DNA of 64,000 nucleotides from Ficedula albicollis (GCF_000247815.1 NC_021677.1:43932864-43996863), one strand, 5' to 3'; numbered from the stretch's first letter, positions 26,531 to 40,569 are shown. The notes: generated from the letters alone by a model not told the origin. Made by a program: numbers and translations.

Positions 26531-29500
26531 CAAAACAAAGTTTCAGGATAATCACTTTTAAAAAACTAGCTTTGAAACCATTTCCAAATTCCTGCTCAAA
26601 TGGTATTGCTTCCCATAAGGGGCAAATTCCCAAACCAGATAAACAAGTATGCAGTTTGTAAAAGGGCTCTCTTTCAGCAAATTATTTATGAAAGCATTAA
26701 TAAAGCCCAGCTAACATCTTTACCTGGGCTTATAACTTGCTTTGTGACTGCATAATAATGTACATTTTTCTTTTGACAAATCAAATATCCCTGGTTCTTT
26801 CCCCTTAGGTTGCATTTTCCTTAATAATGGTTTCAGATGTCAGCTGAGCCAAGTTTTCAGGTAGGTACAATGACACAGTGTTGTACTACAGTAAATTCCC
26901 CAAGCTTGCACTCTGTGTCTTCAGTACATTGCATGCAATGAACCTTGGGGGCCTTTATTTTTATGACAGCAATAAATTCACCTAGTGAGATGAAGACTTA
27001 TTTTACAACTCTTCCTTTTGATGATAGTAGCACTGTATACTGCAAAGCCAGTGAAACTAGACATGCTTAAATAGTACAAAGTTTGAAAGAGGAGAAAAAA
27101 AATAATATGATTGCTGTGGAAAGAAACTGAGCTATTCACCTGTCCAAAAGCATCAGAGAAAAAGGGTTTTAACCATATGACCACTCTTAGGACTCTGAAT
27201 CTGGCAAAGGAGAATACCAAAGGACAGGACTCAAAGCCCTCACAAGCTAAAGGTGTATCTTGTATGAGCTCCAGTATAGCATTAGAGTCCTTTTGAGCAC
27301 TCTCTGTCAAGGATCAAGGCTCATGGTTTAAGAAAATGACAGATCAGCAAAAGTGTCTCCCAGCCTTCTTAGCAAAATGTGACATGCTGAGATGAGACCT
27401 GAGGTCAGGTTTGTTGGTTATCCATTATGGAATTTCTTTGGGCCAGGGCAGATCAAAACTAAACCACTTTATTGGCTTAGGTGCTTACAAGAATTTCATT
27501 TTGTGCTCTCTTTTTTAGTCATAGGTTTCAACCAACAATTTAAAATGATTAAAAATAATTTAAATTAATTATCTTGTGAATGAGGATTTTATTTGCTGGT
27601 AGAAAAAATACACATCTAATAAGAAATTTTTATTTGCTGATTATTAGTTGAACACATTTTTTGACATCTAGGTTTTATGCCATGCCAATAGTGAATGTGT
27701 GAGAGAGTCACCTTTATCTAAATAGGGGACTGTCAGATACCTCTGAAAAAAAAAATAGAAAATATGGAAAACAGCAGAGATTCTCTAATACCTACTTTTA
27801 AAGCTCATGAACAGGGTAAGCTATTTGCAGAAATCCAAGATCCAAAAGTAATTGGGTTTCAGTCAGAGTTTGTGTTACAGGCAGAATTTCCTCACACATT
27901 TCTTCATCAGAAATAATGATTTGAAATATTCTTCTTGCAAATTGTCTAAATTATACCTAGCAGATTTCATGGAAATATAGCTCCTTTTGCACCAGGTCTA
28001 TGGATGGTAAATATCAGAAGAACCCTTCCTATTCCAGAATCTTTTATGTCTCTAGGTGCATTGAGAGGATTTATTGAAAGAGCAGATGGGGTCTGGGAAA
28101 GGCAGGCAGCTTACATTACTGGTTGCCATACTGTCCTAAGCCCATTTCTCTATAGCTTTAACTCTTGGAAAAGATACTTAATTCTTTTGTCCTTCACTCT
28201 CTGTCTACAGTCAGGTTTGATTTATGTAATGAATGCATGGTACAGTATGACTGTGTTAGCAGTGTTTATAACTGAAGAATTACTCCTAGAACTGCAAGCT
28301 CTGCTCTTTCAGGTCTGTGGAGAAGGAACATAATTGTGGATGTAAATAAGGCATTTGTACAGGCTTTAACTTGGAATACATCTGTAACTGAGGTACCAGA
28401 ACATATTCTGTCTTGTATCATTAGCATGTTACAAGAATACTATTTTTAAAGGATTAATTCCCTAGTTTAAACAATGCAGAAGATAAGTCTTTACCACAAC
28501 AAATGGCAATTCATTACACAAAGAACCTGAAGAGCAAGGTCTGTTTAGCTGAACCAAAAATAGACTGAGAAGAGACTTGATTGCAAGACATCAGTACTTT
28601 CAAAAGTCAAAATTACTAAATAATAATGTCCTCATTAATCTACCAAGGAAAGACATGAAGAAGAAAATGAATAGTTGAATTTTTCATCCAAAGAAATTAA
28701 AATTAAGAATTAGTTCCTCATTTCTAGGAGTGAGATTGATTAACCATTGGAACAAATATTAAGGAATATGGAGTCCTTATTTCTTGAAACCTCCAAATAA
28801 AGATAGAGCAATACAAAACATATTTTTAGAAGATATATTTTGATAAAAAGGGAAAAAAAAACCAGCCAGCTCAATACACAGGTGATGGTAAAATTTTAGG
28901 GCATGTGTTACACAGAAGGTCAGACAAGGGGATCTGATAGCCATTTCTGGTGTTAAACATCTGAATGAAAGCAGACCAAGGGAGAGAGCTGATTCTCAGT
29001 GTTTTCAAACCCAGAATAAATTGTTAACATTTATCACCCTGCCTGTGATTTCAGCTTTATGCTTGTGCAACACAAAAGCACAAAATCCAGAAGACTTGAA
29101 CTGCAGTTGCATTATATGGATGGCAGGCAAAGTTTTATCATCTAGCTCTAGGCTGCTGTTGTATCTTGGAGAAAAATATGTCTGCTCTGGCAAACATTGG
29201 GTCTCATCTGCTTTATGCAAAAAAAGAACAAGGAGGAAGAAAATATACACACATAACTGCATTCCCTATCTGATAAGAAATATGCTTGTGTCTTACACAA
29301 AAAGACAGAGCTGCCTGCATATTCATGAGGAAGGTAAATTCAGGCCCCTGTAGACATGGAATTTGATTAACATGCAGTTTGCGTATCACTTGATGGAAAT
29401 TGACATTCCCTAGAAATTAAATGTGAAAAACCATTATCTGGAGACCCTGCACATTCATATGCATTTCTGAGTAAATGTACAGGTGGACAGGTCATTTAAG

Positions 29501-32500
29501 GAAAGGCTTTGTTTGAAGTTGTCCAAAGGTACGTAAAGGAGAGGAATGACAGTGTTTTTGGCACTGAACATTGAAAGATTAGACAAATGGAAGTTTTATC
29601 AGGTTGTTTCCTTGCAAGAGGTGCAATGGGATGGTGGAACAACAGCACCTTCACTGACTGATCAGCTATACCTGAGCTAGACTTTGGTAAAGTTCAGCAA
29701 AACATTTCAGGGTGAATTCCTTGAAAAAGGGCTAATCATGTACCAGTAGGCAATTTTTTAAGGAGAAGATACTGGTGAGTATGTAGCAATGAATCATAAA
29801 TAGGCCTGATGCAAGAAAGTGAAGAACAGGGAAATCAGCAGAAGTGAGGCACTGGTTTGTACTAGGACTGAATTTCTAGAAAATCACATATTTATGTGTG
29901 AGCTGGACTTTGTGTAATACCTGGAAATCTGTGGGTAAACACATGCTTAGAAAAAAGGGATAGGCTTATGATTGTGTTTTAAATACTGAGAAAAGCTATT
30001 GTCTGACAAGTGAAAGATTTAAATACTGGGCTGTTTGTGTGAGCTGTTGATGGTTATGTCTCCTTTATAAAGCAAATCTTATATAAAACTTGAACTCCTT
30101 TGGAGACTAAAATAATGCCAATTACACTTCTTGTACTTTGGTTATTAAGTTTCAGTATTTTCTGGGAGACTACAGTGAATTGTGTCCATTTGATGACCAA
30201 TGAGGGATGCCAACAATTTTAGACACTTGTCACTTCTATAGCAGTATAACTTTTGCTATCCGTGTCCTTTTTAGTGCTCAGATATTTGTGTGAGTGGTTG
30301 AGTTTCAAGAACTTGAGTGAAAATTCCCTTGTTTTATCTTTCTTTCTGGTCACAGTGACAATATGTTAAAGTCTTTGGTGGTGTAAAGAGCTCTATAAGA
30401 ACTTAGATGAGAAAAGGTTTGCCTTATATTTTTGTCACTGCTTTTCTTAGGATAATTTCACGCTGTTAGCCTAGTTTTAATTTCATTTAGCTCTGTTTAT
30501 TTGCACTGAAATGTTTCTGGCTCAAAAAAGGAACTGTCTCAAATGCACTGGTACAAATATATATTTCTTTTCATGGCCTGCTCTAAAGTGCATTTGAAAG
30601 AAAATGTCATAGCAGGTAGCACCATGTCTTTTAAAATTCACAGGTTAGGTTAGAGGGAGTGTTTTGTCTTTATTCAATTTTATAAGGTTTTTCCAATAAG
30701 GTCCTTTTCAGCTGCGAGTAGTGCAAGAGGGCTGGAGGGAACCTGGCAGAAAGCTGAAAATGTTCATCCACTGATTTCAGATGTATTTATAGAAGCAAGT
30801 AAAAATACTACAAAGGGAAATGTACCCCACTGTTAGAAATGCTGTGAGCAAAGTGCAACAGAGGGATCACCATCCAAAGCAAGCAAGACACTTCAGAGTG
30901 TAGGTGGCAGGAAACTGTTCAGCATGATTGAAAAAATTGGTTTAATAGAGGCAAGATATACAAAACAAAAAAATTAACAGCTCAACTACTTGTAGATTTA
31001 CTCAGCATGCAGCACCACAACAGAATGGGGTTTAATTCCCTGTATTTACAGAGGGACCACAATTCTCGTCTTCAATTGTTAAGAACACATTGATGTTTTA
31101 ATGCAGGTGAAAATGTGCAGCTGCCTGAGATGAAATCCCCAGTGCATAGGGTAAAATAATTTTAATCCCCTGTAAACAAAAAAGAACAAAAGCTAGCAAG
31201 ATTTTTTCCCCTCTCTCTCCCCACCTCTTTTTTTCTTACTAAGCAGGGAGCACACAGTGAATAACAAGCAGTGTTTAAATCATGCATATTGTTTTCTGTG
31301 TTGTCTCAAGCATCAGTTTTATGGATGCGAAAGGCATAAATGTCAAAAAGTGCAACAGGATGGTTTTTTCCCTGACAATTTGACCATGCCATGTTGAAGG
31401 CACTGAATTAATATTACACTGTGACTTCCAGACTGCAACCTTTCAGGCAAGAGGGCAGTCTAATGAACTGCTTTTCAGGCACAGTTCTGCCTTGAGTAGT
31501 TATTAATCTACTGTGTGCTGCTGGCCCAGTGCTGGTTTTGCATGTGTTTGTGTAGCCATTCTGTGAACTGGGCTGGAAAACTGGTTCACTTGCAAAAGAG
31601 TAACACTAGTAACTGTATTATCATTATTTTCACCTAGGTTATCTGTCAGCTGGACCAGACTTCTGGCTTCCTTGCAACTTGATTACATAAGTGTTTTTAC
31701 CACCATTACCTGAAGGATAATTCAGGGACAAGAGGAAAATCACAGGGTACTAGAGCCCTCTTAGACAACACTCCTATTTGATTGGCCAAGCCAATCTAGA
31801 AAAGGAAACCTGCTCTTACTACTAATCCTTTCTGAAAGTATACATGGAAAACATTACTGGAGAACATTTAAACTGAAATATCTAGTATGAAAAAAAATAT
31901 TGAAAACTTTGAGGGATGGGGAAGCTTCATGCTAATACTGCTATATATTTATATATATTTATCGCAGATGGGAGGCAGCTGAGCTGTGATGGAGCATCAC
32001 TTGTGGTAACAGTGTTGGCCAGCATTTGTAGATTCAAGAGGGAGTGACAGGTCTGTACAGTAATGTCTTCTCATTGCAGTCATTGTTGGTAACCTTTCCA
32101 GCTGAAGGCACCTGCTGTAACAGAACCAGGCAGGTCATAGCCATCAACCATTTAAGACAATAACAGCACCAATGCTTAATGTGCTACCTGAGTCACCTCT
32201 AGTAAAATTGTAGTTCACCCTGCTAATACAGCAAAAGTAAATGTGTTAGAAATAACATACAGATGTGACAGCAGGAGGTGATCTATCAGTTGTGAGTGGT
32301 AGAAGTCTTAATGGGACATGGTATTCCTGAGCCATTGATTCAGTCCTCTTCTCCTTCCATGTGGCTTAATGGGAATACAGAACCATCACTCTGAAAATTT
32401 GGTCTTGCATGCAGATTTGCTGCACAGCTTGCCACCGGAGTCAGACCCTTAAAACACAGCTGATATTGCAGGGACTTGAGCCACAGACAGTTTGGCAAAG

Positions 32501-35500
32501 GGCTTTGTTTTTAGGGCATGATAATAACTTTGTTCTGAATCTGCCCAGAGATAAAAACAATAAATATAGGAAAAAATGTTTTTTTCAGAACGTTGTTTCT
32601 AACCCTTGCAAGGCCATGAGAAACCGATCAACATGTTTATAAAATCTCTATGGGGATTCCTTTTTCTTCTAAATATTCACTGAAGATTTGGAGTGCTGTT
32701 TAATGAAGCTCCCATGGGGAGTAAGGCCACTGTCCAAGTTGCTTGTCTCACTGTAGTCCACTGAGGTAGAAGCCATTGAGTGTTGGTGCAGGGATTAAGG
32801 AGTGTTCTTGGCTTTCTGTAGTTCTACAGAAAGTACTTTTATGTGCATTTTTCTTTCCTTTAAACGCATGAGGTCTCCCCCTCTCCGCCTCTCCCCTCTG
32901 TCCTCTCTTTCCATAGAAACTTATCCTTCAAGTATTTTTTTCCTTTTAAACTTGAAAATTCACATGCAATTACAGACTTACTAGATGCTTCAGCTTAACA
33001 AGAAACACTACTGAAGACTGGTAAAACCTAAAGCTTTGATAATATTGCAGATCTTGATTTCTTCTACAGTGACATATTGGGGGTCAGGCTTTTTACATAA
33101 ACTTTGAAGCAGCAGGCTAAGATGAGAACTAGAAGAAGGTGTAGCAGTTTGCTCTTGAGGATTAGTAGACACAAAATGAATTGAACAGGCTTGGATTCTT
33201 GAAACCTTGTATCCAAATTCTGCATTGTTGAGAAGATTTTCACAGTTTGAAAATATCCAGTTTATGTGTGGCACTTTTGCACAGTTGGGAAAGCAGCAGG
33301 TTCCATGTCCATGGAGGGGGGTTCACCTTATATCGTATTGCAACTTTAATATACAGCCTACATTAATTTTCTCATTTTATTTGTATGAATAATTAATGCT
33401 TTAATTTTCATATATTCACATAAGTAAATTAGAATCTCTTATTCCAATATAATAATTTCCAGCAAAATAAGTATTCTGCAGGGATTTACATAGCATTAAT
33501 TTCGTCCTTGTGTTGTTATAAATATTTAGAAATTGTGTGTAGAGGTGGATCTCTTATGGTTAAAGATGTCACCTAAACCTCTCAGTGGAATTATTTTCTA
33601 GTAATTCTTTGAATAATTTGTTATACCATTAGCTTTTTCTCTCTTAGCCAATTGCATTAGTATCTTAACGGTAAAAATATCAAAACCTCTTTCTTAAAAC
33701 AGCAATTTTTGTTAGATGGCATTAATAGTAATACAGTTCATACTTGGTATTAGTGCTGGCAACTTTCATTTGAACATTTCAGAGCACTTATAGAATGTCA
33801 ACTGAATCAGATTATCCACTTTCACAGCAAAATATCTTTTCTATTAATGTCAATTCTCATCTTGAGTTTTGAGCTAACTTTTTTTTTGCAATTGAAGCAT
33901 GAGAATTAAACAGTTTAGCTTAAGGAGCTGGAGCCCAGAATATGGCATAAGAGTTTTGATTTGACACAGAGAACAAAAGGTCTTTAATGCCTCCTCTGAT
34001 GTAAAATGCTGCAGTACAGAACAGGAGTTTCGATGGTCACAGGAGGTCAGATTGTTATCCTATGAAAGGGGAAACCCTTTTGTTTTACAGATTTCTCAAG
34101 CACAAATAAAATATGTAATTGAAACCTTAAACCTATCAGAACATTGCTTTTCTCTTTTTATAGGAGCTACTGTAACATATCTAGCAGCTCTGAAGTTTGT
34201 GTTTTGAGAATTAATTCCATTTAAAAATATCATTCATAGGTCATTCAATACTAATACTATACATTTAACCACTGTATAAATTCTTGTGTTTAATCTAGGC
34301 TACTTTTGAATACCACAAAGGAAGCAATCATATAAATAAACCCATATTAATAGAATAATTGGGTGACATTAAAAGCAATGACCTTCAAAAGGTGTTTAAG
34401 GATTTGCCAGGATTAGTTGTGTTTGTGCTTGGAGAAGGAATTGCAGATCAGGATTCCTGGCTTCTTTCATGGCTTAGGCACTGGTACTTCACTGCCTGCC
34501 AACTTGTGACAGTGTCCATTGGATAGTTTGCACATATACATCTGTGTATTCCATGGGGGCTCAGTTGCTGATACTGTTTGTTAAATGACTGCAGATATGT
34601 CCTTTTGACAGTCCTTTTGACATAGCAAATATGCACCATATTCGAGGTTTTGGTAAAACACAAAGAAATATTATCACTAAAAGCTTAGCAAAATTCTCTA
34701 TGAAAACCCAGAAGTTTCAGCTTGCCTAAAGCATTTTGAAAGTATTTGTCATATTAATAATTTACTCGTAATTGTAGATAATTTTGGAGAGCTTTTAATC
34801 TAATAATATATAATTGAAAAGAATGATTTTGTTCATAATGAAGTAATAGCTGAAATACTCATTAACTTGCTGGAGCTAAGTCATATCAGTTTTAGGTGAA
34901 ATAGACACAATGATGATAGTTCCAGGAGGCTTTCCATTTCTTCCAAATCTCATCTGACCTAATTACTATGGACTAAACACTTGCTCACATCTGAGGTCTC
35001 ATTTATTCCAAAATAAAAGAACAAAATCATTGAGGTGCTCTATGACTCCATGTTTGTGAGTTCAAATATTTTTGTTCAGAACAACGGAAATTTCAACATA
35101 CTTTTTTTCTTCTTTGGTGCTGTTGTCTTTTTCTTAAATGCTTAACATGATAACATCATTTAGACAAAAGGGAGTATTGTATGTATTAAAATTCTTGTAA
35201 AAATTCATAAAATCCTTAAAGTTTTCTATAGTTCTATTATATATATACAGGTATCTGTAAATATTTAATGCAGAAGCATAACAGAATTATTACAGGTTTA
35301 AATCTCTGATTCTTCAGTGAATAGAACTGCAGCCTGCCATTGTGGTACTACAGAGTTTATGACCTAATTTTATGTACTTTAATATTCTTAGTTCTTCTAA
35401 GTTTGTTTACTGCCCTGAGTAAAATTATATGATCCGTACAAAAGATTAGTGAACAGAAAGCTCAGTAATGGAAGTTTTGTGTATTTGCTATCTGAGACAT

Positions 35501-35817
35501 TATGATAGGGCTGAGATGATTTGAGGGAGCCTATCAACCTCTTATAAATTGCAGTCGATTTTGTGCAGTCATTCATAAAAATATACCATGGAGGTTTTCT
35601 GTAAGGATACAAAATCTTTGATGGAAAGTAAAATCTTTCTCTGGTGGACAGTCCAGAATATCTCTGCCAGTCAGAGACAAAAAGCCATGATAACTCAGTG
35701 GCTGAAAAACAAGCATACTGAGGAGGCAGATAGAAGATCACCAGCAATGACTTAAGGAAACATCTAAGCATGGAGAGAGAATCATGAAAGTTGGGCAAGA
35801 AGTCAGACCAGGTTACT
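26531..35817. other. long unassigned AT-rich stretch
   Basis: More than 9 kb without a recognised gene, RNA or repeat family. The most notable open frame is 28004-28333 (109 codons, ATG start, plus), with hydrophobic segments but no known motif and no homologue I recognise. Others (26978-27310 minus, 29021-29353 plus) overlap frames on the opposite strand. A 133-codon minus-strand frame at 35397-35798 starts with TTG rather than ATG. TA-rich tracts occur near 31.94 and 35.24 kb. Confidence 0.45.
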
Positions 35818-35880
35818 CACAGAATCATCACAGAATGGCTTGGATTGGAAGGAACCTCAAAGATCATCTAGTCGCTGGCA
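35818..35880 (-). mobile_element. antisense CR1 3' tail
   Basis: CACAGAATCATCACAGAATG followed by GCTTGGATTGGAAGGAACC and TCAAAGATCATCTAG is the reverse complement of a CR1 3' end (CTAGATGATCTTTGAGG, TTCCTTCC, ATTCTGTG). The element would extend to the right, but only the last 60 or so bases are recognisable. Confidence 0.85.
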
Positions 35881-36379
35881 GTCACTGCTTTTATTATTAT
35901 TTTTAATCCCTTCTGATGTCTGAGTGATACGTGCTGCAGCAGTCCATCTCCATGTTCTGAAACACAATTGAATTCTAAACATCCTTCTTTCTGGAAAAGC
36001 TGCCCTTAAGCAGTAAAACCTTTGGTGTTAGCACCACTCTAAGGTGATCTAGACAGTTTCCTGTGAGAATGCCTTGAGATCTGGCAATAGCCAGTCCCCT
36101 GACTCCATTCAGACTCAAGTGCTAGGGGATTTTATGTGCATGGAGGATCTGTGAGAGCAAGCTGGGGAGCTAGGTACAAGGAGATCTTCCAGAGCTGAGA
36201 CAGGGGTCTGAAAAAAGTGTGAATTAGTCTTGCAGTCATAAATTTCCCTATAATAATTCTGCGTAACCAGATTCTAGAATACGTGGAAAATATATTTTGA
36301 AAATGGCTTTCTGGTGCTATTCAGAATTAATAAACATGACAAGCAATCACAGTACCTCAGTATACACTGTCTTTCACAT
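35881..36379. other. unassigned sequence beside the CR1 tail
   Basis: If the antisense CR1 copy is longer than its tail, its body would lie here, but I do not recognise CR1 coding sequence in it. Confidence 0.45.
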
Positions 36380-36600
36380 GAAGAGCTTTCACATGAAGTG
36401 CCTCACAGACACTAATTAATTAAGCCTTACAACACACTTGGGATGGAAAAACTTCAGGGGCGTTTATAATATCAGTTCATTTTACATTTAGATTAAACAC
36501 AGTACAGAAAGGTTAAAAGATTACTCCCCAGTGACACAGCAAGTCAGAGCTAGAGCAAAGAGCACAACTCCAATGCCCTGCTTGGATGTTGCTCTGCTGG
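36380..36600 (+). mobile_element. MIR-like SINE relic
   Basis: The order of motifs fits the core and 3' part of a MIR element: ACTAATTAATTAAGCC, TTACAACACACTTGGGATGG, CATTTTACATTTAGA (MIR has a CATTTTACAGATGA-like motif here), CAGAAAGGTTAAAAGATTAC, and GTGACACAGCAAGTCAGAGC. Divergence is high, as expected for an insertion predating the bird lineage. It is a fossil with no activity; such relics sometimes persist because they were co-opted as regulatory DNA. Confidence 0.75.
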
Positions 36601-37114
36601 AACAGTGGAAAATATGTATTGTAATCATACAGCTATACAGTTTATAGCAAGATAAATTAGCTGAGTAGATATTTATTTACTCTGCAGATTTGGGATAATA
36701 GAATATTGCTGTGATTTCATGAAGTTCACATTGTACAGATTGTGAAATAAGTGCAGAGTAGTGCTTGAAAGAACTATTTCACTTTAGCAGCACAGAAGCA
36801 GGCAATCCTCTGCCATCCACTTCTGCAAATGTGTTGTAGATGCAGCAGCAGGACTAATCTGGCTTTAAGAAAAATGACTGCAGCTAGAGGGAACTGGCTC
36901 CTCTGAAGTCCAAGGAAGGGTGAAAGTTTTTGGTGAATCTTACTCTCCATGCTTTTTTCATGTGTCTAGCATTTCATTTTATCGGCCTGAGTCCCCCATA
37001 TGAAACTCCCAAAGGAGTAGCAATTGTGATTAAGATCTCTTTTTACCCAAACCTAATGTCTTGAAATACAATACATGGACCCTAACAATATTTGGAGGCT
37101 TAATTTCTTTTGAG
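36601..37114. other. unassigned sequence between retroposons
   Basis: No recognisable repeat or exon lies between the MIR-like relic and the next CR1 fragment. Confidence 0.5.
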
Positions 37115-37305
37115 TCAGCATTGGGAATTTTCTGGGGAATCCTCAGGATATTTTCCCAAGATGGTTGAGTCACCATCCCTTGAAATGTTCAAGAAATGAC
37201 TGTAGGTGGCAATTCATGTTATGTTGACAAAGGGATGATTGGTCAAAGGTTGGATTCCGTGATCTTGGAGATCTTTTCCAACCTAAATGGTTGTGATTTT
37301 TTTCT
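37115..37305 (+). mobile_element. CR1 LINE 3' fragment
   Basis: Starting near GCATTGGGAATTTTCTGGGG (CR1 has GCATTGGAACAGGCTGCCC), the sequence continues GTTGAGTCACCATCCC, TTGAAATGTTCAAGAAA and GGTTGGATTCCGTGATCTTG, ending in TTTTCCAACCTAAATGGTTG. This matches the CR1 3' untranslated region in order. Nothing of the coding region remains. Confidence 0.9.
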
Positions 37306-37377
37306 GAAAGTAGAGTTCTAATGAAAAGACTGGAATCTTCCAAGAAGTAGAGGTCTCTACAGGAATAAATTTTATTT

Positions 37378-37508
37378 CAGTCGGTTAGAGCGTGGTGCTA
37401 ATAACACCAGGCTCATGGGTTTGATCCCCATGTGGGCCATTCACTTAAGAGTTGGACTCTATGATCATTGTGGTTCTTCTCCAACTTAGAATATTTTGTG
37501 CTTCTGTG
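37378..37508 (+). mobile_element. tRNA-Ile/CR1 SINE (TguSINE1-type)
   Basis: The head (37378-37439) reads as a tRNA-Ile with anticodon AAT: A-box region GGTTAGAGCG, anticodon loop GTGCTAATAACACC, B box GGTTTGATCCC (usual GGTTCGATCCC) and end GGGCCA. The first 12 or so bases of the tRNA are missing, so the copy is 5'-truncated. The tail (37440-37508) reads CACTTAAGAGTTGGACTC, ATGATCATTGTGG, TTCTCCAACTTAGAATATT and TTGTGCTTCTGTG, a CR1-type 3' end that lets CR1 reverse transcriptase copy the RNA. It is not a functional tRNA gene: the 5' half-stem is absent. This element type is known from passerines and is my main taxonomic clue. Confidence 0.9.
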
Positions 37509-40500
37509 AAATTCAAACACATAATTCAACTTCTATTTGCCAGCATGGCAGAGCAGGAGACTTTCACGTTAAGTGCTTTTAATCCTGTTAAATTAACGTA
37601 CATTCCTATGAGTAATTCCATCATCTTAGAAAGCACTTTCTACTTCTTTGAGACCTACATTCCAGAGTTTAGAGGAAATGGATTTCTCTCTTGTTGTTAA
37701 AATAAAATAATTTTAAAAGGCCTCTGAATGATTTCTTCCTCTTTTTGAAAATGGTGGGACTGGGGCTTCTTTTTACGGTGTTGTGTTACTGGAACCCACA
37801 TCATGCCTGGCTTTCCAGGAGTTTTCTACTAATGACATCAGCACCCCAAATTCTAAGTACTCATTTTAATTTGAGCTGCCTGCATTGATGGGAGAAGGTG
37901 AGGACATAAACTCTTAATTAAAAAGGTAACAAGTTTTGAGCTACATCCCGATACCTGCTGTATGTGTGCTGTAGATGATACCACACTTCCTCGGGGCATT
38001 TGTAGGGTTGGTTAATGACAGGACGGAGGTTTGGGGTGAGAATACAAACCCATTGTTTTTAAAAACTGATTTATTAGGCATTTGTTACTGTGAAATACAT
38101 TGTAAGCCCATAAATTTGCATTCATTTTTACTGATGTGACCCAATTACAGAATGAATTGAATTTCATTAAAGTTTATATGGTGGCTCTCCTTCCAGTGAA
38201 GTTCTTGTTGTTGTCTGCCTTTTTTACCTTACTCAGGGAGAGGCTTGTTTCGATGAAGTCTGTAGGCTAAAGCATTTTATGTTTAGACTCAGATCTTACC
38301 TCTCAGCTCTGTCAATGCTTTTTTTTTCCTCTTTGTAGTCAGCCTAGTTGTATTGCTTTCAAGTACTAAGGGTAATCCCTCCAGCTTTCATAGACATTGT
38401 CAGCTGCTTTGATGCATGATCCACTATAACATGTAAGTGGGTCCTCATTTCAGTGTAAGTTCCGTAGTATAAACCTTATTCTTTAGCTTTAAGGTGGTGC
38501 TGGGGGATGCACTCACTAACTTTCAGCTCCTTCCCATTGTGCCCAAATCTATGGGGTATAGTCCTTTATTTTTAATGTAGAATATATATCTTTTGGTGGT
38601 CGTGAGTATGAAATGGGCAAATGCGAATGATACAAACAGACATTCATACAGTGATGGAAGGTTTATTATAAAACTCTGAGGTAAATGGATAGAGGCAGAA
38701 TATGTACTTAAAATATGCAGTATTACTTGTTTTTATCTGAAGTTGCAATAAGGTGTGACTTAAAACAAGCTTTTCCTTCTTCATTGCTGCATACTAACAA
38801 CATCACCACGTCACTACTTATTAACCTCAAGAGACATACCTGTGCTCCAATCTTGTGAGTGGTTTCAGTTTTAAATCCTTTCATGTCAGTGAGGGCAGCC
38901 CAAAAGAGGGGAGTCCTTGGTTTGCAATCAGAGTAGACTCAGTAGAGAAAGTAGCAGGGCAGGTTGTTTCTGTATGCTCAGTATCTGTTATTCATAACCA
39001 AACCTTAGCAGGCAGCTGTATTTAGGAAGTTCAGCATTCATTCTTGCTCATTAGTTGTTGTCTTTACTAAAAGAGTCAACAAGGGAGCCAATTAGTGCTG
39101 GCTGTGGCTGTGGTCTGTCTTTTTATGGATTCACCTGTTCAGCACTCAGGAAGGCCAAGACCTACCTGCTCATTTCACACACAGAATTGGACTACTGGCA
39201 GATGATGTTAATGATGATTGCCCTCCATTGTCCTGCTATGTATTTACAGCGGTGTGAAATGTGTAATAGCTATCTCTACACAACCTTCAGAATTTATTGC
39301 TGATGCAAAAGTGCCCCTCAGGGCTATGAACTTGTTTATTTATTAACCCTAAAAGAAAGAGAGTGAGCAAAGCCTGTATTATCACCATCCAAGTTATCAG
39401 AAAGCCTAAATCCTTCATTGAAGGACTGAAAGTGACAATGTTTTGATTTGAGGTCTTGCCTCGTACATTTATTTCTGAGATTCTTGAAAAGAGAACTAAT
39501 TAGCAGTCACAGTCCTGGCATTTCTTTGCTGGTGGACACCTGTCCAAAGAAAATGAGCCATGAACAAGGAGCTGCTTTTGCAAAGGCCACTGAAATAACT
39601 GATAATTTTAATGTATTTCAATTATTTTTTAAAAATAGCCTGATAGATTAATTTGTGACGACTAAATGTGAAAGGCAAACATTCCTACGGTATTTCTCTG
39701 TATATTGTCATGCCCTTATATTTCAGACTTCACTGTTAGACAGAATTTATGCCTCCCCAGAGAGCTGACTGTGCTTTTACTATCTTACTCTTGTGACAAA
39801 AGCAGCATCCTAGTTTTTTGTGCCTGTGACCCTTCTCTACACACAAACTTCTGAAGTCTTTGGATTTTAGTTGCTAATCATTTCTGCCTTTGGATAGTGT
39901 TACATTTACTGAGGATGACAAAATACCTAGAAAACTTGGAGTGAGAACACATTTTTTTTCCTCAGTTTTTTCTGTCTCAGTATCTCACACACCTAAAAAG
40001 AGAGGAGCAGATTGTAGAGAAAAATGATATTTGAACTACAATTCTTGGAAATAAATCTGAAGTAAATAATATGAATTGATCAGAGTTGGATAAGAGTTCA
40101 TTGAAACTTCTTTCTGCCATTTATAGGTCATGTTGTATCTGATACACCTTAGAAAGTATTCTCAATGTTCTTAAATCTCTTAAACCAACATTTAAAATAT
40201 GGAACAATATAAAATTCTCTTGGATGGAAGATAAGAAAAAATGACAAATGCTCAGCAGCAATGCAAAATGTTTTGAGTAGGGATTGAAGATCTTGAGAAA
40301 TAAGAAAAGCTAAGAAAGTAGTCTAGAGGTTTTATGTAGGCTGTAGTTCATTAAGATGCTTTAAACAACATCATTCTTCACACAAATTAGTAAGTGATCC
40401 ACAGTACTTAATCTTTCAAGCGTTTTAAGATCCCAATTTCACAACTCTTGATAAGGAATGCTTCCAAAATTTCAGTGCCTCTTAAATCCAGTAGATATGC

Positions 40501-40569
40501 AAAGCAATATAAATGACACCTGAGATCTCTATTTACATTGCAAATTTAACATTTCCAAAGTACTGGAAA
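37509..40569. other. unassigned sequence
   Basis: No exon or repeat recognised. Frames at 37452-37700 (overlapping the SINE), 39055-39303 and 39448-39651 on the plus strand are under 85 codons and have no motif. Confidence 0.5.

Noticed and set aside
28004..28333. 109-codon plus-strand open frame with hydrophobic segments
   Set aside because: It has an ATG but no recognised family; T-rich DNA gives such hydrophobic frames by chance. Conservation data would be needed to revive it.
35397..35798. 133-codon minus-strand open frame as a gene
   Set aside because: It begins with TTG, has no recognisable domain and sits in AT-rich sequence beside a CR1 tail.
37378..37439. A functional tRNA-Ile gene
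   Set aside because: The first dozen bases of the acceptor and D-stem side are missing, the B box is mutated, and a CR1-type tail follows directly: it is a SINE head.
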